From assembly GCA_049594615.1 (NCBI GenBank), contig JBMYJR010000001.1, positions 1 through 64,000 of the forward strand: 64,000 nt of DNA. The letters are read 5' to 3'. The notes beneath the pieces are model-generated. The model was not told the DNA's origin. It worked only from the letters and a program-made list of their open reading frames with translations, and made no database searches. This document shows, piece after piece, positions 25,547-33,970 of the stretch. The stretch's first letter is position 1. Each line of letters starts with the position of its first letter. Source of the stretch: CAXPZW01 sp049594615 (GTDB taxonomy: Bacteria > Bacteroidota > Bacteroidia > Flavobacteriales_D > Sanyastnellaceae). The position numbers and the translations under genes are program-made.

Positions 25547-27481
25547 ATGATTGACATTACCCTGCCGGACGGCTCTGTTCGTAAAGTAGCCGAGGGCACC
25601 ACTGCCATGGACATTGCGCTGTCCATCAGCGAAGGACTTGCACGCAATGTACTTGCAGCAGAGGTGAACGGAGAAGTGCGCGACGCACAGCGCCCGATCA
25701 CCGAAAACGCCGAACTCAAGCTCCTCACCTGGAACGACGACGCCGGCAAAAGCACCCTGTGGCACTCTTCGGCCCACCTGATGGCCGAAGCCTTTGAAGC
25801 CCTCTACCCGGACATAAAACTGGCCATTGGCCCCCCCATCGAAAACGGCTTCTACTATGACATCGACTTTGGCGATCACGTCTTTTCAGACAAGGATTTT
25901 CCCAAGGTGGAGCAGAAGATGGCCGAACTCGCCAAGCAAAAGAATCCGTTCGTTCGCAAGGAAGTCTCCAAGGCCGATGCCGTGAAGTACTTCGAGGAGA
26001 AGGGCGACGAATACAAACTGGAGCTGATCTCTGATTTGGAGGAGGGCACCATCACCTTTTACACCCAAGGTGGCTTTACCGATTTGTGCCGTGGACCTCA
26101 CATCCCGCACACCGGGGCCATCAAGGCCATCAAGCTGTTGAAAGTGGCGGGTGCTTACTGGAAAGGCGATGAGAACCGCGCCCAGCTGACCCGTATTTAC
26201 GGCGTCACCTTCCCCAAGAAGCAGCAACTCAAAGAGCACTTGGCGCTGCTGGAAGAAGCCAAAAAGCGCGACCACCGCAAGCTTGGCAAAGAGCTCGGAC
26301 TGTTCTCGTTCTCCCAGAGTGTAGGGCAGGGTTTGCCACTGTGGCTGCCCAAAGGTGCTGACCTCCGCGGTCGCCTCGAGGATTTCCTCAAGCGCGCGCA
26401 GCGCCAGGCCGGTTACCAACAAGTGGTCACCCCGCACATCGGCAACAAAAAACTCTACGAAACCTCAGGTCACTGGGACAAGTACGGCGAAGACAGCTTC
26501 CGCCCCATCCAAACCCCGCAAGAAGGGGAGGTGTACTTGCTCAAGCCCATGAACTGCCCGCACCACTGCGAGATTTTCAACGCTGAGCCCCGCTCGTACA
26601 AGGACCTCCCATTGCGTTTGGCAGAGTTCGGCACCGTGTACCGCTACGAGCAGAGCGGTGAGTTGCACGGCTTGACACGTGTACGTGGCTTTACCCAGGA
26701 CGATGCCCATATCTTCTGCATGCAAGAGCAGATCAAGGAAGAGATCGGCAAAGTGATCGACCTGGTGCTGTACATCTTCAAAACCCTCGACTTCCAGGAT
26801 TTCATCGCACAAGTGTCGTTGCGTGACCCTGAGAAGCCCGAGAAATACATCGGTTCGCAGGCCAACTGGGAGTTGGCCGAAAAGGCGATCGCCGAGGTGG
26901 CTACCGAAAAAGGACTGAATACCGTAGTGGAATACGGCGAGGCGGCCTTCTACGGTCCCAAGCTTGACTTCATGGTGCGTGATGCCATCGGGCGAAAATG
27001 GCAGTTGGGTACCGTGCAACTGGACTATAACCTGCCCGAGCGTTTTGAGCTGGAGTACACCGGGTCGGACAACCAAAAGCACCGTCCGGTGATGATTCAC
27101 CGCGCACCGTTTGGATCGATGGAGCGATTTGTGGCCATTCTGATCGAGCACTGTGCGGGTAAGTTCCCACTCTGGCTCACCCCAGAACAAGTGCGCATTT
27201 TGCCGATTTCGGACCGATTCAACGACTACGCAAACCAGGTTTTAGAAGTCCTAGAAAAGTCCGATATTCGCGCCTCCGTTGACGCGCGTGGCGAAAAAAT
27301 TGGCAAAAAGATCCGTGAAGCAGAGCTAGAGCGGGTTCCATACATGCTGATTGTAGGAGAGAAAGAAGCCGAAAGCGGCCAAGTAGCCCCACGAAAGCAG
27401 GGCGAAGGGGACATGGGAGCCATGTCTATAGCCGATTTCTGCAAGCACGTGCAGGACGAAGTAGAAGCCATGCTGGCGTAA
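25547..27481 (+). CDS. thrS: Threonyl-tRNA synthetase
   Basis: A 644-residue class II aminoacyl-tRNA synthetase of normal length. Domains in order: TGS (1-60, ITLPDGSVRKVAEGTTAMDIA), the editing domain with the HSSAHLMAEA zinc/His motif (about 75-85), the catalytic core (MNCPHHCEIF, about 330; RVRGFTQDDAHIFC, motif 2 region), and the anticodon-binding domain (LTPEQVRILPISDRFNDYA). It attaches threonine to tRNA-Thr in the cytoplasm. It is the first gene of the conserved thrS-infC-rpmI-rplT translation operon. Confidence 0.98.
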   Translation: MIDITLPDGSVRKVAEGTTAMDIALSISEGLARNVLAAEVNGEVRDAQRPITENAELKLLTWNDDAGKSTLWHSSAHLMAEAFEALYPDIKLAIGPPIENGFYYDIDFGDHVFSDKDFPKVEQKMAELAKQKNPFVRKEVSKADAVKYFEEKGDEYKLELISDLEEGTITFYTQGGFTDLCRGPHIPHTGAIKAIKLLKVAGAYWKGDENRAQLTRIYGVTFPKKQQLKEHLALLEEAKKRDHRKLGKELGLFSFSQSVGQGLPLWLPKGADLRGRLEDFLKRAQRQAGYQQVVTPHIGNKKLYETSGHWDKYGEDSFRPIQTPQEGEVYLLKPMNCPHHCEIFNAEPRSYKDLPLRLAEFGTVYRYEQSGELHGLTRVRGFTQDDAHIFCMQEQIKEEIGKVIDLVLYIFKTLDFQDFIAQVSLRDPEKPEKYIGSQANWELAEKAIAEVATEKGLNTVVEYGEAAFYGPKLDFMVRDAIGRKWQLGTVQLDYNLPERFELEYTGSDNQKHRPVMIHRAPFGSMERFVAILIEHCAGKFPLWLTPEQVRILPISDRFNDYANQVLEVLEKSDIRASVDARGEKIGKKIREAELERVPYMLIVGEKEAESGQVAPRKQGEGDMGAMSIADFCKHVQDEVEAMLA

Positions 27482-27522
27482 ACGGAACACAACTTTAGAA
27501 TACTCACCAATCTCAGGAAACC

Positions 27523-28083
27523 ATAGGAAGGAAACCTAGAAGAGGCAGAAGACGGGGCGGACGGATCGTCAAGCCCGAAGATCCGCATCGGATCAACCGC
27601 CGTATCAATGCCGACCCGGTACGTGTTGTCGGAGACAACGTAGAAGTAGGCGTTTACTCGCTTGCTCAAGCTCAGCGCATGGCTGAAGAACAAGAATTGG
27701 ACCTCGTGGAGATCTCTCCAAAAGCGGATCCGCCGGTTTGTCGCATCATCGATTACCGCAAGTTCTTGTACGATCAGAAGAAGCGTCAAAAGGAACTCAA
27801 GGCCAACCAAAGCAAGGTGACCATCAAAGAGATCCGATTTGGGCCCAACACCGACGACCACGATTTTGAATTTAAACTCAAGCACGCACGTAAATTCCTC
27901 GAGGAAGGCTCGAAAGTGAAAGCGTATGTGTTTTTCCGAGGACGCACCATTGTGTTCAAGGAACGCGGCGAAATTCTGCTGTTGAAATTCGCCCAGGAGT
28001 TGGAAGATGTTGGACTGGTTGAGCAGCTCCCCAAACTGGAGGGCAAACGCATGACCATGATGATCAACCCGAAGAAGAAGTAA
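27523..28083 (+). CDS. infC: Translation initiation factor IF-3 (rare AUA start proposed)
   Basis: A protein of about 186 residues. The first in-frame ATG (27679) would remove ~52 residues of the N-terminal domain, including the conserved HRINRRINADPVRVVG and NVEVGVYSLAQA segments. The reading frame upstream is closed by a TAG at 27496-27498 and contains no ATG, GTG or TTG before that conserved sequence; ATA at 27523, preceded by AGGA at a normal distance, is the best candidate. IF-3 is known to use rare start codons (AUU in E. coli) as the basis of autoregulation. The C-terminal domain (IKEIRFGPNTDDHDFEFK ... EGKRMTMMINPKK) is complete. Starts 41 nt after thrS. Confidence 0.85.
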   Translation: MGRKPRRGRRRGGRIVKPEDPHRINRRINADPVRVVGDNVEVGVYSLAQAQRMAEEQELDLVEISPKADPPVCRIIDYRKFLYDQKKRQKELKANQSKVTIKEIRFGPNTDDHDFEFKLKHARKFLEEGSKVKAYVFFRGRTIVFKERGEILLLKFAQELEDVGLVEQLPKLEGKRMTMMINPKKK

Positions 28084-28112
28084 TTCGACCTCGGGCGCAG
28101 CGAAGGAATCAC

Positions 28113-28126
28113 CCCGCCAGAGCGGG
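28113..28126 (+). promoter_or_regulatory. Hairpin just upstream of rpmI
   Basis: CCCGC-CAGA-GCGGG forms a 5-bp stem 18 nt before the rpmI start, inside the 60-nt infC-rpmI gap. It may affect ribosome loading on rpmI; the role is unproven. Confidence 0.35.
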
Positions 28127-28143
28127 AAATAAATAGTGCAGCA

Positions 28144-28338
28144 ATGCCAAAAATGAAAACCAAATCCAGCGCTAAGAAGCGATTTAAGCTGACCGGTACT
28201 GGTAAGATCAAGCGTAAGCACGCCTTCAAGAGTCACATCTTGACCAAGAAGGAGACCAAGCAGAAGCGCAATCTGACCAAGTCCGGTTTGGTGCACAAAG
28301 CTGATGAGCCAAACATCCGCAAGCAATTGCTGAAGTAA
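28144..28338 (+). CDS. rpmI: 50S ribosomal protein L35
   Basis: A 64-residue, very basic protein: MPKMKTKSSAKKRFKLTG, then KHAFKSHILTKK, is the L35 signature at the standard length. Structural protein of the large ribosomal subunit. Between infC and rplT, as in most bacteria. Confidence 0.98.
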   Translation: MPKMKTKSSAKKRFKLTGTGKIKRKHAFKSHILTKKETKQKRNLTKSGLVHKADEPNIRKQLLK

Positions 28339-28377
28339 GGGTTGAAGGAACAACCTGGTTAATGTAGAACCCGGCCG

Positions 28378-28410
28378 CCAGTTTCAAGCCCACGCAAGTG
28401 GCACTGTTGG
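28378..28410 (+). promoter_or_regulatory. Stem-loop in the rpmI-rplT gap
   Basis: CCAGT (28378-28382) can pair with ACTG-TGG (28103 positions later in the numbering 28103-28110 of the same gap, i.e. 28403-28410), enclosing CCAC-GCAA-GTGG (28390-28401) with a GNRA-type loop. It lies 18 nt ahead of rplT. L20 represses its own operon by binding leader RNA in E. coli and Bacillus; whether this stem does so here is an inference. Confidence 0.35.
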
Positions 28411-28427
28411 TCAAAAAACAAAAAGAA

Positions 28428-28772
28428 ATGCCAAGAAGTAAAAATGCGGTAGCATCGCGGGCCCGACGTAAAAAAGTCATGAAGCAGGCCCGGGGATATT
28501 TCGGAGCCCGTAAGAATGTATGGACCGTTGCAAAGAACGCCGTTGAAAAAGGCATGGTGTACTCGTACATCGGTCGTAAACAACGCAAGCGCAACTTCCG
28601 TCGCCTGTGGATCGCACGTATCAACGCAGGTGCTCGCCAGCACGGCATGTCGTACTCACAATTCATGGGTGGACTGAACAAAGCCGGCATTGAGCTCAAC
28701 CGTAAAGTCCTGGCCGACCTCGCCATGAATCACCCAGAAGCCTTCAAGGCTGTGGTGGACCAGGTGAAGTAA
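28428..28772 (+). CDS. rplT: 50S ribosomal protein L20
   Basis: A 114-residue protein of standard length. The start at 28428 gives MPRSKNAVASRARRKKVMKQARGYFG-type sequence, the typical L20 opening; an in-frame start 30 nt upstream is rejected because L20 proteins do not carry that extension. Binds 23S rRNA early in large-subunit assembly. Last gene of the operon, followed by a strong terminator. Confidence 0.98.
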   Translation: MPRSKNAVASRARRKKVMKQARGYFGARKNVWTVAKNAVEKGMVYSYIGRKQRKRNFRRLWIARINAGARQHGMSYSQFMGGLNKAGIELNRKVLADLAMNHPEAFKAVVDQVK

Positions 28773-28792
28773 TCCGGACACATAGCATATCA

Positions 28793-28824
28793 AAAAGGGG
28801 AATCCATGCGGTTCCCCTTTTTTG
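28793..28824 (+). terminator. Intrinsic terminator after rplT
   Basis: AAAAGGGGAA (28793-28802) pairs with TTCCCCTTTT (28812-28821), loop TCCATGCGG, followed by further T. Ends the thrS-infC-rpmI-rplT operon. Confidence 0.9.
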
Positions 28825-28886
28825 TCTTTTGAATGCGCGTTACTTTCGGAACACTTGTTGTACCGCTAGCACAAACCAAATTGAAC

Positions 28887-30848
28887 ATGCGATCATTGTT
28901 GATGGCCCTGGCGCTGCTGACGCTCACGCCGCTCTCCCAAGCCCAAACCGACACCACTGCAGTTCCCAAAAGTCTGGAGGAATTCATGGGCCAAAAGTCC
29001 AACATCAAAAAACTGCGTTGGTCCCGGGATGTGTGGTGGTTCAACACCGATAAGTCCATTGACTTCCATCGCGAGAACCATGCCTTTATGCGTTTGGTTC
29101 ACGTGGTGGATCCAACCGTTCCCGGCAGCATCCAATACGCACGCGAACTGGAGGCAGAACTCGCGCGTTTCAGCCCGGTGCAAATCATTCACGTACTCTG
29201 CACACCTCAGGGCACATCCCCGGATACCGCATGGGTGAACGACCAATTGGTGCGCTACGAGCTGCGCATGCCCGTGGCCGTGTTTGCAAGTGAAGAACCC
29301 AGGGAGACCCTGGGGGCCGCTCAAATGCCGCATGCCGTGCTCACCTTCAGCGGTGGTCGCGTCTACCGCCGATTCTCAGGCCACGCGGGCATGGACGAAG
29401 CGGTGCCAACCATCCGTGACCTGACCAGTAAAACCGTCTTTCCTCTGCGCACCTCGGGTTCTATTTTGAGCAAAGAGGTGTTGATCGACCGCCTGCCCAA
29501 GAAATTGATTGCCTCGCCCACCGACTTGGTGTATGCCGGTAATGAAGGCCGTTTTTACGTCTCTGACCAACAGCGTGATCGCATTTTGCTGGTGGACCTC
29601 GACGGAGAAATCAACGCGCGCATCGGCCAGAACGTACGCGGGTTCCAAGACGGGTACATCAACAACGCCCGCTTCAACGGGCCATCTGGATTGGCGCTGG
29701 ACAAGGAGTCCAACGTGCTGTATGTCGCAGATACGTACAACCATGCCATTCGCGCAGTGAACTTGCGCACCCGCCAGGTGACCACTGTACTGGGAACGGG
29801 AGAGGCTGCATTGATTGCCCCGCAAGAAGTGTTTGGCACTACTGGTGCCATCAACGGTCCCACTGGATTGCTGGTATCCAAAGGCAAGCTCTACATCGCC
29901 ATGACCGGATTCCACCAAGTGTGGGAAATGGACTTGTTGACCCAAAAGGCGGCACCCATTGCCGGCATTGGTCACCCGGCGCAAAATGACCATGCGGATC
30001 CGCGACAAGCGGGCATGCACGGACCTTGGGACTTGTCGTTTGACGGAGAAGGCGGCTTGCTGATTCTTGAAGCAGGTTCTCGGAATGTTCGCCGCTATGC
30101 ACCCGAGGAGGGCCTCAGCACTGTCTTCACCAACGACAGCAGCGAGGTCAAGTTGTTGCAGCCCACTGCGTTGACTGTTACGGCCGGTCGTGTGTTTGTA
30201 TCGGACAGCCACCGACGCCAGGTGCTCACCCTGGACAAGGGAGAGGCAAAGGTGTACTGTGGCACAGGAGATCGTGGATACGAAGACGGCAAGAAAGGCA
30301 CCCTCGGTTTGCCCGAAGGCCTCTGGGCCCTCGACGGTGAGTTGTATATCGCCGATGCATTTTACGGACTGCTGCGCACCACTCCCACCAAGAAACCCAA
30401 GTTGAACACCTTTGACTACAGCGGTTTTGATGGCCTTAGGGGGTACGAGCAAGGCATCACATCAGGCGAGCGCAAGGACTACGATGAGCTGCGTATGGCC
30501 GAGGGTACCAACACCATTTACTTTCGTGTAGAGGTTCCTGAAGGATACCGCATCCGCACCGAAGAACGCAACGAGATTTCACTCGCCGATGGACGCGAAA
30601 CCACACGCAAACAGCGCGATGATGGTTGGTTTGGAGGCGAAGCTAATTTTGAAGTGGACAACATCCCGGGCAGCAACTACTTGCAGTTTGAGTTGTACGC
30701 CACCTTCTCACCGGAAGACAACCAGAACATTGTGTATTACCGCGCCATGGCGGTGTTCATTCCCTTCCACGAAGAGCACGTGGACCAAAGCACGCACACG
30801 GTAATCATGCCTCTGTTCGAGAACATGACCAAGGGCTTACTCCCCTAA
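28887..30848 (+). CDS. NHL-repeat protein with thioredoxin-like N-terminus (NHLRC2-like)
   Basis: A 653-residue secreted protein. The start at 28887 opens a signal peptide (MRSLLMALALLTLTPLSQAQ). Residues about 60-170 follow a thioredoxin-like fold pattern (MRLVHVVDPTVPG ... PHAVLTFSGGRVYRRFSG) but no CxxC motif is visible. NHL propeller repeats follow at about 200-480: GRFYVSDQQRDRILLVD, ARFNGPSGLALDKESNVLYVADTYNHAIRAV, GTGDRGYEDG, GELYIADAFYG. A C-terminal beta domain resembles that of NHLRC2 proteins. Probably a periplasmic or surface binding protein. A -7-like box TACTTTCG lies at 28841-28848. The 3' end overlaps the convergent lipoprotein gene by 12 nt. Confidence 0.75.
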   Translation: MRSLLMALALLTLTPLSQAQTDTTAVPKSLEEFMGQKSNIKKLRWSRDVWWFNTDKSIDFHRENHAFMRLVHVVDPTVPGSIQYARELEAELARFSPVQIIHVLCTPQGTSPDTAWVNDQLVRYELRMPVAVFASEEPRETLGAAQMPHAVLTFSGGRVYRRFSGHAGMDEAVPTIRDLTSKTVFPLRTSGSILSKEVLIDRLPKKLIASPTDLVYAGNEGRFYVSDQQRDRILLVDLDGEINARIGQNVRGFQDGYINNARFNGPSGLALDKESNVLYVADTYNHAIRAVNLRTRQVTTVLGTGEAALIAPQEVFGTTGAINGPTGLLVSKGKLYIAMTGFHQVWEMDLLTQKAAPIAGIGHPAQNDHADPRQAGMHGPWDLSFDGEGGLLILEAGSRNVRRYAPEEGLSTVFTNDSSEVKLLQPTALTVTAGRVFVSDSHRRQVLTLDKGEAKVYCGTGDRGYEDGKKGTLGLPEGLWALDGELYIADAFYGLLRTTPTKKPKLNTFDYSGFDGLRGYEQGITSGERKDYDELRMAEGTNTIYFRVEVPEGYRIRTEERNEISLADGRETTRKQRDDGWFGGEANFEVDNIPGSNYLQFELYATFSPEDNQNIVYYRAMAVFIPFHEEHVDQSTHTVIMPLFENMTKGLLP

Positions 30849-31865
30849 CACGCGGGCCAAGGCCAATGCGGCCGGATCGTAGGTGGGTTCAATGGTGAGG
30901 GCTTGGCGGTAGTCCCGCTCGGCGCCAATCAAATCGCCCATGCTTTCCATGCACAAGCCGCGGTTGTAGTAGGCTTGGTAGTACAGTCCGTAGCGCTCGA
31001 TGGCCTGTTCAAAGTAGGTTGCCGCCGTGTCGTAGTGCTGGAAGTATTCCAATTGAATGAATCCACGGTTGAAGTGCGGGCGGGCGTCCATGGGATCTTG
31101 CGCCTCAAGCTGGGCGTAAAGTTCCATGGCTTCGTAAAGTTTAACCTGGTCATCTCCGGCTTGGTCTTGCATGAGTTTGGCCAGGTTGTACAGGGCATCG
31201 GTAGAGGCGGGTTTGTACGTGATCGCAGAGCGGTAGTACCCTTCCGAAAGTTCAGGGCGATCTTCGGCCCAAAGCAACCCCAGTTGGATGTAAGCGTCGG
31301 CGTAAGTGGGGTCTATTTCCACCACCGTGGCGTAGCTTGAGCGCGCCAGTGTGGTGTCTCCCAATTCCTTGTAATACCGTCCCTTGAGCCAGTAGCCCTT
31401 GATGGCAAATTCATCTGCACGCAGGGCGCGGTTGATCAGTTCAATGGCCTCGCTGTACTTGTTGAGTAGCAGCTCAATTTCCGCTTGGCCGAGCAGGCAG
31501 GTGACATCTTCGGGGTCATTTTGCACGCAGCGAGCATAGTTCTCGTAGGCCTCGTTGAATTTGGCTTGGTCAAGGTTGTAGAGGCCTTTGAGTGCAAGGG
31601 CTTCGTTGTCCATGGTGTCCAAGCGCAGCACGCGGTCCAGGTCGGCCATGGCCTGGGGCCACTTGGCTGTGGAGCGGAACAGCGCCGCGCGTTCCAAGTA
31701 CAGTTCCCGGTTGTTGGGGTCAGCTTTGATGGCATCAGCCAGCGACTGCAGGCGACCCGCCAGTGAGGTGGTGTCGGCCAACATACCTTCGGAGGAGGTG
31801 CTGTCCGCAGGGGGGTCACACGCCCAGCATAAGGGCAATAACAACAGGATGTACAGGTACTTCAT
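30837..31865 (-). CDS. TPR-repeat lipoprotein
   Basis: A 342-residue protein with a lipoprotein signal (MKYLYILLLLPLCWAC, Cys at residue 16) and TPR units along almost the whole length, e.g. NRELYLERAALFRSTAKWPQAMADLDRVL, NEALALKGLYNLDQAKFNEAYENYARC, AFY-type YYNRGLCMESMGDLIGAERDYRQAL. Probably an outer-membrane lipoprotein that holds a protein complex together; the partner is unknown. It lies downstream of recA but after the recA terminator, and CATTTTTG, one base off the -7 consensus, sits 4 nt before its ATG, so it is likely transcribed separately. Confidence 0.82.
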   Translation of the reverse strand: MKYLYILLLLPLCWACDPPADSTSSEGMLADTTSLAGRLQSLADAIKADPNNRELYLERAALFRSTAKWPQAMADLDRVLRLDTMDNEALALKGLYNLDQAKFNEAYENYARCVQNDPEDVTCLLGQAEIELLLNKYSEAIELINRALRADEFAIKGYWLKGRYYKELGDTTLARSSYATVVEIDPTYADAYIQLGLLWAEDRPELSEGYYRSAITYKPASTDALYNLAKLMQDQAGDDQVKLYEAMELYAQLEAQDPMDARPHFNRGFIQLEYFQHYDTAATYFEQAIERYGLYYQAYYNRGLCMESMGDLIGAERDYRQALTIEPTYDPAALALARVLGE

Positions 31866-31877
31866 GGGTCAAAAATG

Positions 31878-31904
31878 AAAAAAGTCCCCCACGCGGAGGA
31901 CTTT
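31878..31904 (-). terminator. Intrinsic terminator after recA
   Basis: AAAGTCC (31881-31887) and GGACTTT (31898-31904) form the stem; read on the minus strand the hairpin ends in a run of T just downstream of the recA stop at 31926. Confidence 0.8.
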
Positions 31905-31925
31905 CTTCCCAGGCAAAAGCCCAGA

Positions 31926-32921
31926 TTATTTTGCGAGTTCAGCCTTGATCAGCCCTTCGAGCTCTTCCATGAGCTCGGGGTTGTCCAGCAGGAGGGACTT
32001 CACCGCGTCGCGGCCTTGACCCAGTTTGGTTTCGCCGTAGCTGAACCACGAACCGCTCTTTTTGATGATGCCGTGGTCCACACCCAGGTCGATGATTTCA
32101 CCGGTCTTAGACACGCCTTGGCCATACATGATGTCAAATTCAGCGCGGCGGAAAGGTGGAGCCACTTTGTTCTTGACCACCTTCACCTTGGTGCGCGATC
32201 CCATCACCTGATCGCCGTTTTTGATCTGGCCTGCGCGGCGGATGTCCAGGCGTACCGACGAGTAGAACTTCAACGCATTACCACCGGTAGTGGTTTCTGG
32301 GTTGCCGAACATAACGCCAATCTTCTCTCGAAGCTGGTTGATGAAAATGCAGCAGCAACCGGTTTTACTGATGGTACCGGTGAGCTTACGCAGTGCCTTG
32401 CTCATCAAGCGCGCTTGCAGACCTACCTGCGAGTCGCCCATTTCACCTTCGATCTCTGCGCGCGGAGTGAGGGCGGCTACCGAATCCACCACCACCAAGT
32501 CCAGGGCTCCGGAACGGATGAGGTTGTCGGCGATTTCCAGAGCTTGCTCCCCGTGGTCTGGCTGTGAGATCAGCAGGTTCTCGGTGTCTACTCCAAGGGA
32601 CTCTGCGTAGAATTTGTCAAAGGCGTGCTCTGCATCGATGATTGCGCAAATGCCACCTTTCTTTTGGGCCTCGGCAATGGCGTGGATGGCCAGGGTGGTT
32701 TTACCCGAGGACTCGGGACCGTAAATTTCCACAACGCGTCCGCGAGGGAAACCGCCAATGCCCAAGGCCAGGTCGAGGGTGAGTGATCCGGAGGGAATGA
32801 CCTCCACTTGTTCGACTGCTTCATCGCCCAATTTCATGACGGTGCCCTTGCCGTAAGTCTTGTCCAGACGGTCGAGGGTAAGCTGCAGTGCCTTCAGTTT
32901 TTCGGTGTTAATATCTGCCAT
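31926..32921 (-). CDS. recA: Recombinase RecA
   Basis: A 331-residue protein, slightly short of the usual 340-350 because the C-terminal tail is brief. Walker A GPESSGKTT (about residue 68), the ALTPRAEIEGEMGDS loop L1 region, INQLREKIGVMFGNPETTTGG (loop L2) and the ATP cap sequence GKGTVMKLG are all canonical. Catalyses strand exchange in recombination and the DNA-damage response. Box TACCTTCG (32938-32945, minus strand) lies 16 nt before the start. The long upstream gap contains several dyads (separate entry); I saw no E. coli-type SOS box. Confidence 0.98.
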   Translation of the reverse strand: MADINTEKLKALQLTLDRLDKTYGKGTVMKLGDEAVEQVEVIPSGSLTLDLALGIGGFPRGRVVEIYGPESSGKTTLAIHAIAEAQKKGGICAIIDAEHAFDKFYAESLGVDTENLLISQPDHGEQALEIADNLIRSGALDLVVVDSVAALTPRAEIEGEMGDSQVGLQARLMSKALRKLTGTISKTGCCCIFINQLREKIGVMFGNPETTTGGNALKFYSSVRLDIRRAGQIKNGDQVMGSRTKVKVVKNKVAPPFRRAEFDIMYGQGVSKTGEIIDLGVDHGIIKKSGSWFSYGETKLGQGRDAVKSLLLDNPELMEELEGLIKAELAK

Positions 32922-33262
32922 TGCACGTGGTTTTCGACGAAGGTAGGCGATCGGGTTCGCAACCTATTTACGTTGTGGAAAAATGCCGTATCCGTTGAAA
33001 AAAGCGGCATTTGAGTAGAAACGATTATACGCGTTTCTACACGGGTATAAACGGGTCGCTCCCGGCTTTGTTTGCTGTGGTGCAAAACTTTGTGGTAGGG
33101 GTGAGATGGCCCCCATGGGTGGGGGCACGCGCGCGCGAAAAATTGCCGCATATACGCGCCCAAGGTCATGGTCCCCACACGAAACTCCACCCCAACTCAG
33201 TTGTTCATAAAAGCCCCTGCGGCCCTCCAAGCGCCCGCACCGGCTTTGCTACTTTCGATTTC
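32922..33262. promoter_or_regulatory. recA/FtsE-like intergenic region with three dyads
   Basis: A 341-nt gap between divergent genes. Dyad 1: AAATGCCG (32981-32988) with CGGCATTT (33005-33012). Dyad 2: GTAGAAACG (33015-33023) with CGTTTCTAC (33032-33040), perfect 9-bp arms around ATTATACG. Dyad 3: GCCCCCA (33109-33115) with TGGGGGC (33120-33126), a stable hairpin. Dyads 1 and 2 are adjacent and 60-120 bp upstream of recA. They may be operators or structured leader elements. The plus strand stays open in frame with the FtsE-like gene from 33011, but the translation is not protein-like. Confidence 0.5.
33250..33257 (+). promoter_or_regulatory. -7-like box directly before the FtsE-like gene
   Basis: TACTTTCG, one base off TAnnTTTG, lies 5 nt before the GTG start at 33263. 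Transcription starting a few bases downstream of the box would give a leaderless mRNA. Confidence 0.45.
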
Positions 33263-33970
33263 GTGGAAGCATCAGCCCCCATCATCCGCATCCAAGACGG
33301 CGTCTTGGGCCACAAAGACAATGTGGTGCTCAGCCAGGTGAACCTCACCATTCACCCGGGGGAGTTTATTTACCTCATTGGCAAAACTGGTACGGGCAAA
33401 TCGAGCTTCCTCAAAACCCTCTATGCGGACATCCCTTTGATTGAGGGTTCCGCTGAAGTGTGCGGTACGGACCTCAACAAACTACGTCGCCGCAAAGTGC
33501 CGCTCTTGCGCCGCAAGTTGGGCATCGTGTTTCAGGACTTTGAACTCCTGAGCGACCGCAACGTCTTGTCCAACCTGGACTTTGTGCTGCGTGCCACCGG
33601 TTGGAAGAAAAAAGCTGAGCGTAAAGCCCGCGCCGAGGAAGTCCTCGAACTCGTTGGCTTGGGCACGAAGGGCTATAAAATGCCGCACGAACTTTCTGGC
33701 GGGGAGCAGCAACGGGTGGCCATCGCGCGCGCCCTGCTCAACCAGCCTGAACTCATCTTGGCCGACGAGCCTACCGGTAACCTCGATCCTGAAACCACCG
33801 AAGGCATTCTCCAGCTGCTTTATCAAATCAGCCAAGAAGGCACAGCGGTCATCATGGCCACACACGATTATGCTTATATGAAGCGCCTCAGCACCCACGT
33901 ACTGGTGTGTCAAGACGGTCGCCTGCGACCCAGCGATGAACTGAATTTCCGCATCTCGGTACCCCAGTGA
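33263..33970 (+). CDS. ftsE: FtsE-like ABC transporter ATPase
   Basis: A 235-residue ABC ATPase with Walker A GKTGTGKSSF, signature LSGGEQQRVAIARAL, Walker B LILADEPTGNLD and switch His (MATHDYAY). The GNLDPETT-type D-loop and QDFELLSDRNVLSNL region fit the FtsE/LolD group of inward-coupling ATPases. FtsE works with the membrane protein FtsX to control septal cell-wall hydrolases; no ftsX is adjacent here, so the symbol is tentative. Start: GTG at 33263, chosen because family N-termini begin close to IIRIQDGVLG and because of the -7 box 5 nt upstream. Overlaps the next gene by 4 nt (GTGA). Confidence 0.8.
   Translation: MEASAPIIRIQDGVLGHKDNVVLSQVNLTIHPGEFIYLIGKTGTGKSSFLKTLYADIPLIEGSAEVCGTDLNKLRRRKVPLLRRKLGIVFQDFELLSDRNVLSNLDFVLRATGWKKKAERKARAEEVLELVGLGTKGYKMPHELSGGEQQRVAIARALLNQPELILADEPTGNLDPETTEGILQLLYQISQEGTAVIMATHDYAYMKRLSTHVLVCQDGRLRPSDELNFRISVPQ

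Noticed and set aside
29376..30452. Minus-strand frame of about 358 codons inside the NHL-repeat gene
   Set aside because: Antisense to clear NHL repeats; the translation is not family-like and has no start context.
33011..33262. N-terminal extension of the FtsE-like ATPase from an ATG at 33011
   Set aside because: FtsE proteins begin close to the first beta strand; the 84 extra residues are Pro/Gly/Arg-rich and overlie DNA dyads.
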